Source: Billgrantia tianxiuensis
Lineage (GTDB): Bacteria; Pseudomonadota; Gammaproteobacteria; Pseudomonadales; Halomonadaceae
DNA length: 64,000 bases
Assembly: GCF_009834345.1 (NCBI RefSeq)
Contig: NZ_CP035042.1
Location: 682,001 to 746,000 of the forward strand
Reading direction: 5' to 3'
Shown here: positions 20,358 through 37,420 of the stretch, one piece after another
Layout: every line of letters begins with the position of its first letter
How positions within the stretch are numbered: the stretch's first letter is position 1
The notes under the pieces: generated by a model
What the model saw: the letters and a program-made list of their open reading frames with translations, nothing else
Told to the model about the DNA's origin: nothing
Databases searched by the model: none
Made by a program: the position numbers and the translations under genes

Positions 20358-20922
20358 CCATCGAGATCAACCTGTTACCTTGGCGGGAGCGGCAGCGGAT
20401 CCGTCGCAGTCGCTATTTTCACCTGGCCCTGGTGGGTGCGGTGCTGCTCGGCGGAGCGGGCGGTTGGGGGCTGACCTGCTACTACGACAGCGCGCTGGAT
20501 GCCCAGCACGAACGCAATGCGCATATTCGCCAGCGCATGCAACAGCTCGACGGCGAGATTCGTTCGCTAGGTGAGTATGAAGCCAAACGCGAACGCATGA
20601 TCGGCCAGGTCCGGGTGTTCAGCGATCTACAGCAGGGCCGCTCCCAGACTGTGCGCGTCTTTCGCGATCTGACCCTGAGTCTGGTCGATGGCGTGCACTA
20701 TACCCAGTTGAGCCGGCAGGGCGACCAGCTTCGCCTGTCGGGACGCGCGGAGAGCAACCATCGGTGTCCGAGCAGCTGCGAGCCCTGTCCGCTGCTGCGT
20801 CGTTCTCCGAGCCGGTGCTCTCCGAGGTTGAGTCCAGCGGCGGTTCACGACGCCGTTTCAGTCTCGGCGTGGGGCAGCTCAGCCCGGGTAGCGACCAGGC
20901 GGAAGGCGGGAACGAATCATGA
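20354..20922 (+). CDS. pilN: Type IV pilus inner-membrane alignment protein PilN, frameshifted in this sequence
   Basis: PilN starts MTIEINLLPWRERQR, the conserved PilM-binding INLLPWR motif, then one membrane helix (about 22-42) and a coiled-coil periplasmic part. The frame breaks near 20758: after GRAESN it reads nonsense, whereas the +1 frame continues VSEQLRALSAAASFSEPVL to a TGA at 20920-20922 that overlaps the pilO start. Restoring one C in the CC at 20758-20759 gives an intact 189-residue protein. As read, the frame runs on to 20935. PilN dimerises with PilO to link motor and secretin. Confidence 0.9.
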
Positions 20923-21542
20923 ACCTGCAGGCTGAAATTCGCCGCCTCCGCGAGCTCGACTGGCGCGGTCTGGACCTCAAGGAGGCCGGCACCTGGCCGC
21001 TGCAGCAGCAGTGGCTCTGCTGCCTGCTGATACTTGCCTTGACCCTGGCCGCGGCGCACTGGTATCTGGCCGGCCCCAAGGCCGATGAACTGCAGCGAGC
21101 GCAGGCCGAGGAGGCGCGGCTGCTGGCGGAGTACCGCAACCGAGCCGCCCAGGCGGCCCGCCTGCCCGAGATGCTCGAGCAAATGGTCCAGCTCGAGTGG
21201 CACATGGGCGAACTCATGGCCCTGCTGCCTTCTGGGGCAGAGATCCCTGCGTTGATCGACAACATCAGCGGGAGTGCTCGCGACCACCACTTGACGATCG
21301 ACTTCATTCGTCTGCGTGGCATGGTCGAGCGGGACTTCTATATCGAGCGCCCCTTCGACCTGCAGGTGGAGGGCGGATACCATCAGATCGCCGGTTTCAT
21401 TGCCAGCGTGGCGGCGCTGCCGCGTATCGTCACTTTACACGACTTCGTGCTGGCGCCGTTGGAAGGTAGCGAGCGCCTGCGCCTCTCGATGCTGGCCCGT
21501 ACCTACAGCTATCGGCCCTTGGGCGAAGGGGATGGGCAATGA
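20919..21542 (+). CDS. pilO: Type IV pilus inner-membrane alignment protein PilO
   Basis: A 207-residue bitopic protein: short cytoplasmic start with LDWRGLDLKEAGTWPL, one membrane helix (about 33-50), a coiled coil, and a ferredoxin-like periplasmic core containing GGYHQIAGFIASVAALPRIV, a typical PilO signature. It heterodimerises with PilN. Start overlaps the corrected pilN stop (ATGA) and its stop overlaps pilP, consistent with coupled translation of fixed stoichiometries. Confidence 0.93.
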   Translation: MNLQAEIRRLRELDWRGLDLKEAGTWPLQQQWLCCLLILALTLAAAHWYLAGPKADELQRAQAEEARLLAEYRNRAAQAARLPEMLEQMVQLEWHMGELMALLPSGAEIPALIDNISGSARDHHLTIDFIRLRGMVERDFYIERPFDLQVEGGYHQIAGFIASVAALPRIVTLHDFVLAPLEGSERLRLSMLARTYSYRPLGEGDGQ

Positions 21543-22057
21543 AAAGGCGCTGCTCATGGGGCCTTGTTGGCCTGTTGCTGGCTGGGTGCGCCGATCCCCA
21601 ACTGGGCGATCTCGATCGTCGGCTAAGCGACATTCGCCACAATCCGGGCACGCCACGACCGCTGGAAATGCCTGCCGTGCCCGACTACGAAGCGGTGTCC
21701 TACCAGATCGGCGGCCGTCGCAGCCCGTTCCAGCCGCAGTTGCCGGAGCAGACGTCAGCGGGCAGCGGCGAACTCGCTCCGGACTCCGAGCGGGACTTGG
21801 AAGCTCTCGAGGCATACGACCTGGCAGCGCTGCGGCTCGTCGGTACCCTGACCATGAGCGGGCAGACCCATGCCCTGGTCAAGGCGCCGGATGGCGAGGT
21901 GCATCGGCTGCGGGCCGGCCATCGCCTGGGCAGGAATCACGGACGTATCGTCAGCATCACCGGCACCACGGTACAGCTGGTCGAGCTGGTGCCTGCCGGG
22001 GGAGGGGGCTGGACGGAGCGAACCGTTCGCCTGTTGCTGGACGAGGCGAGGCGTTGA
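21539..22057 (+). CDS. pilP: Type IV pilus lipoprotein PilP
   Basis: A 172-residue lipoprotein with a lipobox at LLLAGC (Cys17). The mature part has a disordered linker followed by the small beta domain: LRLVGTLTMSGQTHALVKAPDG and HRLRAGHRLGRNHGRIVSIT are standard PilP sequence. It binds PilN/PilO and the secretin PilQ, tying inner- and outer-membrane complexes together. About 50 bases separate it from pilQ, the only larger gap inside the pil genes. Confidence 0.94.
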   Translation: MKRRCSWGLVGLLLAGCADPQLGDLDRRLSDIRHNPGTPRPLEMPAVPDYEAVSYQIGGRRSPFQPQLPEQTSAGSGELAPDSERDLEALEAYDLAALRLVGTLTMSGQTHALVKAPDGEVHRLRAGHRLGRNHGRIVSITGTTVQLVELVPAGGGGWTERTVRLLLDEARR

Positions 22058-22110
22058 AGAGTCGCGCAGTCGGTGGCTGGGTGTTGGAACAGGGAAGGTC
22101 AGGGAAAACG

Positions 22111-23496
22111 ATGGGACATGTGATTCGCATACTTGTGGTGCTCTGTCTGGCATTGGCGGCAGCGCCTGTTCTCGCGGCATCGACATACACTGGAGAGCGC
22201 ATCACGCTCAACTTCCAGGACATAGAGGTGCGCTCGGTGTTGGCGATCATCGCCGACTTCACCGGCCTCAACCTGGTGGCCAGCGACAGCGTGACCGGCC
22301 AGGTCACTCTCAACCTGCAGGACGTGCCCTGGGACCAGGCGCTCGATCTGATACTCGAGAGCCACGGCCTGGCCAGTCGCCAGGAAGGCAATGTCATCCT
22401 CGTGGCGCCGGTCAACGAGCTGGCTGACATCGAGCGCCAGCAGATCGAGGCGCGGGCGCAGTCGGAGGCGCTGGCCCCGCTGGTTTCCGAGTATGTGCAG
22501 GTGCGCTATGCGCGGGCCGAGGACCTGGCCCAACTGCTACGTGGCGAAGACGGCTTTGGCCTGCTGACCGAGCGCGGTCGGGTGGCGGTGGATGTGCGCA
22601 CCAACATGCTGTTGCTTCAGGATACCGCCGATCAGGTCCAGGAAATCCTGCGCACCCTGGACCGGCTCGACGTGGCCGTGCGCCAGGTGCAGATCGAAGC
22701 GCGCATCGTCATTGCCCGTGACGGCGTGACCCAGCAGCTCGGCGTCAACTGGGGGCTCTCTTCCCGCGGCAGCCGTCGCCTTAACCTGGAAGGCGCTTCC
22801 TCCGGCGAGATGGTCGCCGCCTACGGCAATGGCTTCTCCGGCCAGCGCGATTCGCGCGGCCAGTTCACCGGTGGTGGCGACGCGCCCTCTGGCAGTCAGT
22901 TCCGGCGCGGTGGGCTTGCTGTCGACCTCGGCAGTGCCAACCCCATCACCAGCTTCGGCTTCGGGTATCTTTCCGGCGATATCCTGCTCGACCTGGAACT
23001 GCGGGCGCTGGAGAGCGAGAACCAGAGCCAGACGATTTCCCAGCCCCGCGTGATTACCGCCAACCAGCGCAAGGCGACCATCATCCAGGGCGAGGAGCGG
23101 GCCTTCCAGTCCATCGGCGAAGGCAACGTGCCGCAGACCGAGTTCAAGGAAGCCGAGCTGTCGCTGGAAGTGACGCCGCAGATCACCCCCGACAACCGAA
23201 TCATCATGGATCTGGTAGTCAAGAACGACAGTTTCAGGGAGGCGCCGGCGGGGCAGGCACCGCCGATCGATACCAACCGCATCGAGACCCAGGTATTGGT
23301 CGACAATGGGGAGACGGTGGTGCTGGGCGGGATTCTTACCACCGAGCAGCTCAGTCGCTTGGTCAAGACGCCGTTCTTTGGTGACCTGCCTGTGCTGGGC
23401 AGGCTTTTCCGGTACAATGAGTCGAGCAATCAGAAAGTGGAGCTGCTGGTGTTCATCACTCCACGCATTCTCGAGGACGGCCTGGCGATTCACTGA
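22111..23496 (+). CDS. pilQ: Short type IV pilus/competence secretin PilQ
   Basis: A 461-residue outer-membrane secretin. The start at 22111 gives a signal peptide ([23 protein letters not shown]) and GGGAAAAC-like purine-rich sequence upstream; the frame is open to 21316 only in shadow of pilO/pilP. After the signal come an STN domain ([26 protein letters not shown]), one N1/KH-like domain and the secretin core ending [12 protein letters not shown]. Pseudomonas PilQ is over 700 residues and has AMIN domains; these are absent here, so the protein resembles HofQ/ComE secretins of competence systems. Its stop overlaps the aroK start. Confidence 0.92.
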   Translation: MGHVIRILVVLCLALAAAPVLAASTYTGERITLNFQDIEVRSVLAIIADFTGLNLVASDSVTGQVTLNLQDVPWDQALDLILESHGLASRQEGNVILVAPVNELADIERQQIEARAQSEALAPLVSEYVQVRYARAEDLAQLLRGEDGFGLLTERGRVAVDVRTNMLLLQDTADQVQEILRTLDRLDVAVRQVQIEARIVIARDGVTQQLGVNWGLSSRGSRRLNLEGASSGEMVAAYGNGFSGQRDSRGQFTGGGDAPSGSQFRRGGLAVDLGSANPITSFGFGYLSGDILLDLELRALESENQSQTISQPRVITANQRKATIIQGEERAFQSIGEGNVPQTEFKEAELSLEVTPQITPDNRIIMDLVVKNDSFREAPAGQAPPIDTNRIETQVLVDNGETVVLGGILTTEQLSRLVKTPFFGDLPVLGRLFRYNESSNQKVELLVFITPRILEDGLAIH

Positions 23497-24038
23497 TGCA
23501 GGACTTGCCCAATCTGATATTGATCGGCCCCATGGGAGCCGGCAAGAGCACCATCGGCCGCCTTCTGGCGGCCGAGCTTTCACGTGAATTCCTCGACAGC
23601 GACCATGAGATCCAGGCGCGCTGCGGTGCCGACATTCCGTGGATCTTCGACGTCGAAGGTGAGGCGGGTTTCCGTCAGCGCGAGGAGCAGATGATCGCCG
23701 AGCTGACGGAGCTCGATGGCGTGGTCATCGCCACCGGAGGCGGAGCGGTGCTGCGTGAATCCAATCGGCGCCGGCTGCGCGAGCGGGGCACCGTGATCTA
23801 CCTGTTCACCACCGTCGAGCAGCAGCTCAAGCGCGTGGCCAAGGATCGCAACCGCCCCCTGTTGCAGCGCCCCGACCGCGAGCAGGTGCTGCGCGAGATG
23901 TTCGATCTGCGCGATCCCCTCTATCGCGCCACCGCCGATGTCGTGGTGCGCACCGACCGGCGCAGTCCGCGCGCCGTGGTCAACGAGATCGTGCGTCGCG
24001 TGCAGCGGATCATCGACCCCTTACAAGCCAAGGCCTGA
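23496..24038 (+). CDS. aroK: Shikimate kinase
   Basis: A 180-residue P-loop kinase: Walker [10 protein letters not shown] at 11-19, the DSD motif ([13 protein letters not shown]) and the shikimate-binding GGGAVL. It phosphorylates shikimate at the 3-hydroxyl in aromatic amino acid synthesis. The ATG shares a base with the pilQ stop (TGATG) and aroB follows after two bases, so it is expressed from the pil operon, as in other gammaproteobacteria. Confidence 0.96.
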   Translation: MQDLPNLILIGPMGAGKSTIGRLLAAELSREFLDSDHEIQARCGADIPWIFDVEGEAGFRQREEQMIAELTELDGVVIATGGGAVLRESNRRRLRERGTVIYLFTTVEQQLKRVAKDRNRPLLQRPDREQVLREMFDLRDPLYRATADVVVRTDRRSPRAVVNEIVRRVQRIIDPLQAKA

Positions 24039-24040
24039 CC

Positions 24041-25152
24041 ATGTCCACGAGCGAACGTCAAGCGACCCGACGCAGCCTGCAGGTAGCGTTGGGTGAACGC
24101 AGCTACCCCATTCATATCGGCACCGGCCTGCTCGGCGATCCCTCCTGCCTGGCGCCCTACCTGGCCGGGCGCCAGGTCATGATCGTGACCAACGAGGCGG
24201 TTGCTCCGCATTACCTGGCGCGCCTGAAGTCAGGGTTGCCGGGCGATGCCGAGGTGCGCGAGGTGGTGCTACCCGACGGCGAGGCGACCAAGACCCTGGC
24301 CAGCGTTGGCCTTATCTGGGATGCGCTGCTCGAGGCCGGCTTCAATCGTCGCTGTACCCTGATCGCCCTGGGAGGCGGTGTGATCGGTGACATGGTTGGC
24401 TTCGCTGCCGCCTGCTACCAGCGCGGCGTCGCCTTCATCCAGGTGCCCACCACGCTGCTCTCCCAGGTGGACTCCTCGGTGGGTGGCAAGACCGGCGTCA
24501 ACCATCCGCTGGGCAAGAACATGATCGGTGCCTTCTGGCAGCCGCGGGCGGTGCTGATCGACACCGATACCCTGCGCACGCTGCCGGCCAAGGAGCTCTC
24601 GGCGGGCTGGCCGAGGTGATCAAGTATGGCCTGATTCGCGATGCCGAGTTCCTCGTCTGGCTGGAAGATGCGATGACCGCCCTGAGAGCCTTGCAGCCCG
24701 AGGCGTTGGCCTGGGCCATAGAGCGCAGCTGCCAGCTCAAGGCCGACATCGTGGCCGAGGACGAAACCGAACAGGATGTACGGGCGCTGCTCAATCTCGG
24801 CCATACCTTTGGCCATGCCATCGAGGCGCACCAGGGGTATGGCCGGTGGCTGCATGGCGAGGCGGTAGGGGTTGGCATGCTGATGGCGGCAGAGCTTTCG
24901 CACCGCCTCGGCTGGCTGTCCCAGGCGGAAGTCGAGCGCACTGCCGCGATCATCGCCGCTGCCGGCCTGCCGCTGGCGGCTCCCGCCGACATGGGCGTGG
25001 AGGACTTCCTTGCGCGGATGCGCCTGGACAAGAAAAACATCGACGAGCGCCTGCGCCTGATCCTGCTCGAAACGCTGGGTCGTGCGGTGATTCACGACCA
25101 GACGCCTCGAGAGCTGCTCGAGGAGTTGCTGGCCACCTTCCCCCGGAACTGA
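24041..25152 (+). CDS. aroB: 3-dehydroquinate synthase, frameshifted in this sequence
   Basis: Two adjacent frames make one 370-residue enzyme if one G is restored in GGG at 24604-24606, turning SAGWPR-stop into [16 protein letters not shown]-terminal part: NAD-binding with DGEATKTL and [12 protein letters not shown], then [22 protein letters not shown]-terminal part: metal ligands in [13 protein letters not shown] and the [11 protein letters not shown] region. It converts DAHP to 3-dehydroquinate. Pathway neighbour of aroK. The damX-like gene that often follows aroB in pseudomonads is missing; 470 non-coding bases follow instead. Confidence 0.93.
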
Positions 25153-25180
25153 CGTTCCGCCGATTTTTCCTCTCTTGGGC

Positions 25181-25220
25181 GCAAGCAGGCCGCACGAATC
25201 GCTTCGTGCGGCCTGCTTGC
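25181..25220. terminator. Long perfect hairpin after aroB
   Basis: An 18-bp perfect stem (25181-25198 with 25203-25220) with a TCGC loop, 28 bases past the aroB stop. It lacks a following T run but probably ends the pil-aro transcript. Confidence 0.75.
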
Positions 25221-25621
25221 CGTTCGTCAGGCGTTGTCCTGAGCTGTTCAGAGCGACTCGTGTTGCACCTCAGGCATCAAATCCGTATGCCTCATGCCGT
25301 ATCGGTATGGGAGAAATGACCCTTTTTCGACTAAAGTCGAATGCTTGGTTTTGATCGTTTGAAATCCGTTTATGCGCCACGCAAGTCTTTGAACTGGTGG
25401 TTTTTTTTGCTTTAGATCATTCAGCAAGTTGCGGATTTGACGAGAGTTTTGCAAAGGGCGTAGCGGGCGGGAGATTGCGCGGCAGGGCAGTAACTGTCTA
25501 TGCTGGGCGTCCTTTTCTCGCGACGGCAGCAGGCTGCCCTTGGCAGTCAGAATAAAAAGAAAACCAGCCAAAATACATAACTGCTTCCGTTTGGTCAATA
25601 GTCATTCTTTGAGGCACGCCC
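25221..25621 (+). promoter_or_regulatory. AT-rich upstream region of gltB
   Basis: About 400 bases without a convincing gene, clearly richer in A and T than the surroundings (for example a run of eight T at 25404-25411). It must hold the gltBD promoter. A near-perfect 16-base palindrome, TTCGACT-AA-AGTCGAA, lies at 25326-25341. No certain -35/-10 pair or known operator was recognised. A 116-codon open frame on the minus strand is judged spurious. Confidence 0.5.
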
Positions 25622-31516
<5,895 letters not shown>

Positions 31517-31538
31517 GCGTTCCACTCCCGATGCGTTC

Positions 31539-31571
31539 CGCCCCGGCCAAGTGCCGGGGCGTTGTCGTTCT
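31539..31571 (+). terminator. Terminator of gltBD
   Basis: Stem CGCCCCGGC (31539-31547) and GCCGGGGCG (31553-31561), five-base loop, then TTGTCGTTCT. Confidence 0.75.
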
Positions 31572-31591
31572 GGGCGCTCCTTTTCTAGACT
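31562..31591 (+). promoter_or_regulatory. Possible promoter of the cupin gene
   Basis: TTGTCG (31562-31567), 18-base spacer, TAGACT (31586-31591), 40 bases before the start codon. Overlaps the tail of the gltD terminator. Confidence 0.4.
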
Positions 31592-31630
31592 CAGGTCTGT
31601 GACAGCAGCTGAACGCGACAGGAGACGATC

Positions 31631-32185
31631 ATGGACGATTCGCTCGAAATGCTGGGGCTGGCCGATGCCGATGGCGGCCCCGTTGCCCCCGATTGCCAGG
31701 TCTTCGCCGACGACGGGCGCATCCCCAACAGCCCGCTGGCGACGTTGCTGTTTCGCTCCCGCGGAGTCGTTGCCGCGCTCGACCGCGAGGCTATCGCGGC
31801 GCGTTTCGAGCGGCTGTTTCGCGCCAACGGCTGGCGGCCGAGCTGGCGCGGTGGGGTCTACGATTACCACCACTATCACTCCATCGCCCACGAGGCCTTT
31901 GGCGTGCTCTCGGGCTGGGGCAGGCTGCGCCTGGGCGGTGAGCGAGGCGAGGATTTCACGCTCGAGACCGGCGATGCCCTGGTGCTGCCGGCGGGCACCG
32001 GCCACTGCCACCTGGAGGCCAGCGAGGATTTCCTGCTGCTCGCTGCCTACCCCAGGGATCAGCGCGAACTCGACCTGATCCGTGCCGACCCGGAGGCACA
32101 CGATGCTGCCGTGGCGCGTATCGCCCAGGTTTCGCGGCCGCCGCACGACCCGCTGGGCGGTGACAGTGCGCGCTGGTGGGCGTGA
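31631..32185 (+). CDS. YjlB-type cupin protein
   Basis: A 184-residue single-domain cupin of unknown function. The metal-binding cupin motifs are visible: YDYHHYHSIAHEAFGVLSG (His-rich motif 1, near residues 77-95) and GDALVLPAGTGHCHLEAS (motif 2, near 117-134). The N-terminal third (NSPLATLLFRSRGV) and the PRDQRELDLIR stretch match YjlB-like proteins. GGAGACGATC precedes the ATG as ribosome-binding site. It stands alone between gltBD and pyrG, so context gives no clue to the substrate. Confidence 0.8.
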   Translation: MDDSLEMLGLADADGGPVAPDCQVFADDGRIPNSPLATLLFRSRGVVAALDREAIAARFERLFRANGWRPSWRGGVYDYHHYHSIAHEAFGVLSGWGRLRLGGERGEDFTLETGDALVLPAGTGHCHLEASEDFLLLAAYPRDQRELDLIRADPEAHDAAVARIAQVSRPPHDPLGGDSARWWA

Positions 32186-32222
32186 AGGTGCGGTCGTGAA
32201 TCTCGGCGTACGTGTACCGAAA

Positions 32223-34839
<2,617 letters not shown>

Positions 34840-34912
34840 CGGGCTACCCAGGCAGCTTCTATAAAGGCCGAGAGAGAAAGCAGTTCCCATCGACTCAATC
34901 AACGCTGACTGA

Positions 34913-36226
<1,314 letters not shown>

Positions 36227-36257
36227 TTCATCCAACCGACGACATTGCTGACATTCT

Positions 36258-36275
36258 TGTAGGATATTTGCTACA
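36258..36275. promoter_or_regulatory. GacA/UvrY-type upstream activating sequence
   Basis: TGTAGG-N6-GCTACA, inside a larger perfect inverted repeat TTGTAG-N8-CTACAA (36257-36276). The consensus for GacA-controlled regulatory RNA genes is TGTAAG-N6-CTTACA: spacing is identical and 9 of 12 arm positions match. It lies about 150 bases before the first GGA hairpin of the RNA at 36420, within the range seen for rsm genes. No other target gene follows on the plus strand. Confidence 0.65.
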
Positions 36276-36309
36276 AAGAGGCGACGATTTAAGCTAATGG
36301 AAGCCTCAG

Positions 36310-36341
36310 AAGGTCGACACCTAAGGTGTCGGCCTTCTTTT
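36310..36341 (+). terminator. Rho-independent terminator of eno
   Basis: Twelve-pair stem (36310-36321 with 36325-36336, one G-U) with a three-base loop, followed by CTTTTAT. It separates the pyrG operon from the RNA gene downstream. Confidence 0.9.
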
Positions 36342-36419
36342 ATGTCTTTGTTTTAAAAGAATTCTGCTTGGAGGTGGTCAACCTGGGGCAGGCGATAAGG
36401 TTGCTTAGGGCGTGCTTGC

Positions 36420-36624
36420 GTCGTTTGGCGGAAATGCCAGAATGGACGTGGGACAAGGCAGAGCGGGAGGCTCTCCAGCAGGATGCAACGGGATGCTATT
36501 TGTGTGGCACGCCCGGTGTGACAGGAAGTCGCCTCCGGGCAGGGAAGATGCCACAGGAGAGAGGGCGGAGGGAGCCGCCCAAGGAAATGCTGGGAGCCGG
36601 GCGGCCTATGGGCCGCCTTTTTTT
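36420..36624 (+). ncRNA. rsmZ: Probable RsmZ/CsrB-type CsrA-sequestering regulatory RNA
   Basis: Between eno and fdxA lies a non-coding stretch with 13 GGA motifs in 36430-36595, many in hairpin loops: TGGC-GGAAAT-GCCA (36426-36439), GAGC-GGGAG-GCTC (36461-36473), GCA-GGA-TGC (36478-36486), GAC-AGGAA-GTC (36520-36530) and GGGCGG-AGGGAG-CCGCCC (36563-36580). It ends in a textbook terminator with seven T. This is the hallmark of RNAs that titrate CsrA/RsmA, and csrA is encoded at 48004. In P. aeruginosa rsmZ also neighbours fdxA and mutS. A GacA-like box lies upstream. The 5' end is not fixed; no clear -10 was found, so 36420 is approximate. Not confirmed by alignment to known family members. 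Confidence 0.8.
36600..36624 (+). terminator. Terminator of the RsmZ-like RNA
   Basis: GGCGGCC (36600-36606), TATG loop, GGCCGCC (36611-36617), then TTTTTTT (36618-36624). A strong plus-strand terminator with no upstream coding gene other than eno, which already has its own. Confidence 0.92.
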
Positions 36625-36641
36625 GCGTGTCGTGGTCAGGA

Positions 36642-36681
36642 AAATGTGCCGAGTGCTAGGCAACCCGGTACTCGGGCATTT
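36642..36681 (-). terminator. Probable terminator of fdxA
   Basis: Imperfect hairpin pairing AAATGTGCCGAGT (36642-36654) with ACTCGGGCATTT (36670-36681); on the minus strand it ends in ATTTTCC, 40-80 bases past the fdxA stop. Confidence 0.5.
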
Positions 36682-36723
36682 CCCGGCACTCAGCTATTAT
36701 TTGGTCGCAGAAAGCTGCGAGAC

Positions 36724-37046
36724 TCAGCGCTCCAGGTACTGCAGCTTGCCAGGCTTGCCGTCCCACTCCTCGGCGTCGGCCGGGGATCCTTCTTCTCCGC
36801 GATGTTGGGCCACACCTCGGAGAGTTCGGCATTGAGGGCAATGAACTCTTCCTGGCCCTCTGGTAGTTCATCTTCCGAGAAGATCGCTTCGGCAGGACAC
36901 TCGGGCTCGCACAGGGCGCAGTCGATACACTCGTCCGGATGGATTACCAGAAAGTTGGGCCCTTCGTAGAAGCAATCCACCGGGCAGACCTCGACGCAAT
37001 CGGTGTACTTGCACTTGATGCAGTTTTCGGTGACGACAAAGGTCAT
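36724..37046 (-). CDS. fdxA: 7Fe ferredoxin FdxA, frameshifted near the C-terminus in this sequence
   Basis: A small electron carrier with a 3Fe-4S and a 4Fe-4S cluster. [29 protein letters not shown] and [12 protein letters not shown] supply the cluster cysteines. The start at 37046 follows GGAGGGAG. The frame breaks late: after AEKKDP the next frame gives [12 protein letters not shown]...LER and a TGA at 36724-36726, the standard FdxA ending. Restoring one G in GGGG at 36782-36785 gives 107 residues, the family length; as read the frame runs to 36690. Convergent with the RsmZ-like RNA, between it and mutS, as in Pseudomonas. Confidence 0.93.
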
Positions 37047-37108
37047 GCCTGTCTCCCTCCTCGCAGCCGGGTCGTGCCCTTCCCGGTTGGTAATGTTCGG
37101 TATCAGTC

Positions 37109-37324
37109 TTAGAGAAGCACTGAACAAATGCCTGTGCGAGCGAATCGCTGCGTTACGCGGTGCTCGGAATCCTCACATATACCCCATATGCTCCGGTTGA
37201 CTCGAAGCCTTCGGCTTCTCGCCCCTTCGGGGTCAGCCTACGGCTGTTTGTCGCTATGCTCGGTTCTGTGCTCCGTGCGCCTTGCGCTTCACCTCGCTCG
37301 GCGATTTCTTCAGCACTTTCTTAG
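37109..37324. mobile_element. MITE-like non-coding element
   Basis: About 216 bases between fdxA and mutS bounded by imperfect terminal inverted repeats: TTAGAGAAGCACTGAACAAAT on the left and, inverted, CTAAGAAAGTGCTGAAGAAAT on the right; similarity extends inward over roughly 35 bases (GCC, GAGCGA). The interior holds short palindromes (CGAAGCCTTCGGCTTC, CCCCTTCGGGG) and no convincing gene. Size, ends and lack of coding fit a MITE or similar intergenic repeat. No second copy occurs in this window. Confidence 0.55.
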
Positions 37325-37333
37325 GTCTGATGG

Positions 37334-37357
37334 TTATAAAAAATAAACTTTTTATAA
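37334..37357. repeat. AT-only hairpin downstream of mutS
   Basis: TTATAAAAA (37334-37342) pairs with TTTTTATAA (37349-37357) around ATAAAC. It lies about 65 bases beyond the mutS stop and may help end that transcript, though its stem is weak. Confidence 0.45.
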
Positions 37358-37420
37358 GATTGAAATCGCTGGACGCTTCATTCTAGACATGCCGCCCTGC
37401 CTGAGCAAGCGGCGCGGCGC

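Noticed and set aside
25248..25598. 116-codon minus-strand frame in the gltB upstream region
   Set aside because: Covers AT-rich promoter DNA, no homology recognised, no clear ribosome-binding site, Arg/Leu/Lys-rich composition.
36326..36969. Overlapping frames of 169 and 185 codons between eno and fdxA
   Set aside because: They run through the eno terminator, the GGA-rich RNA with its terminator, and antisense to fdxA.
37128..37346. 72-codon frame within the MITE-like element
   Set aside because: Simple Leu/Ser/Arg-rich translation of a palindromic repeat; no start signals.
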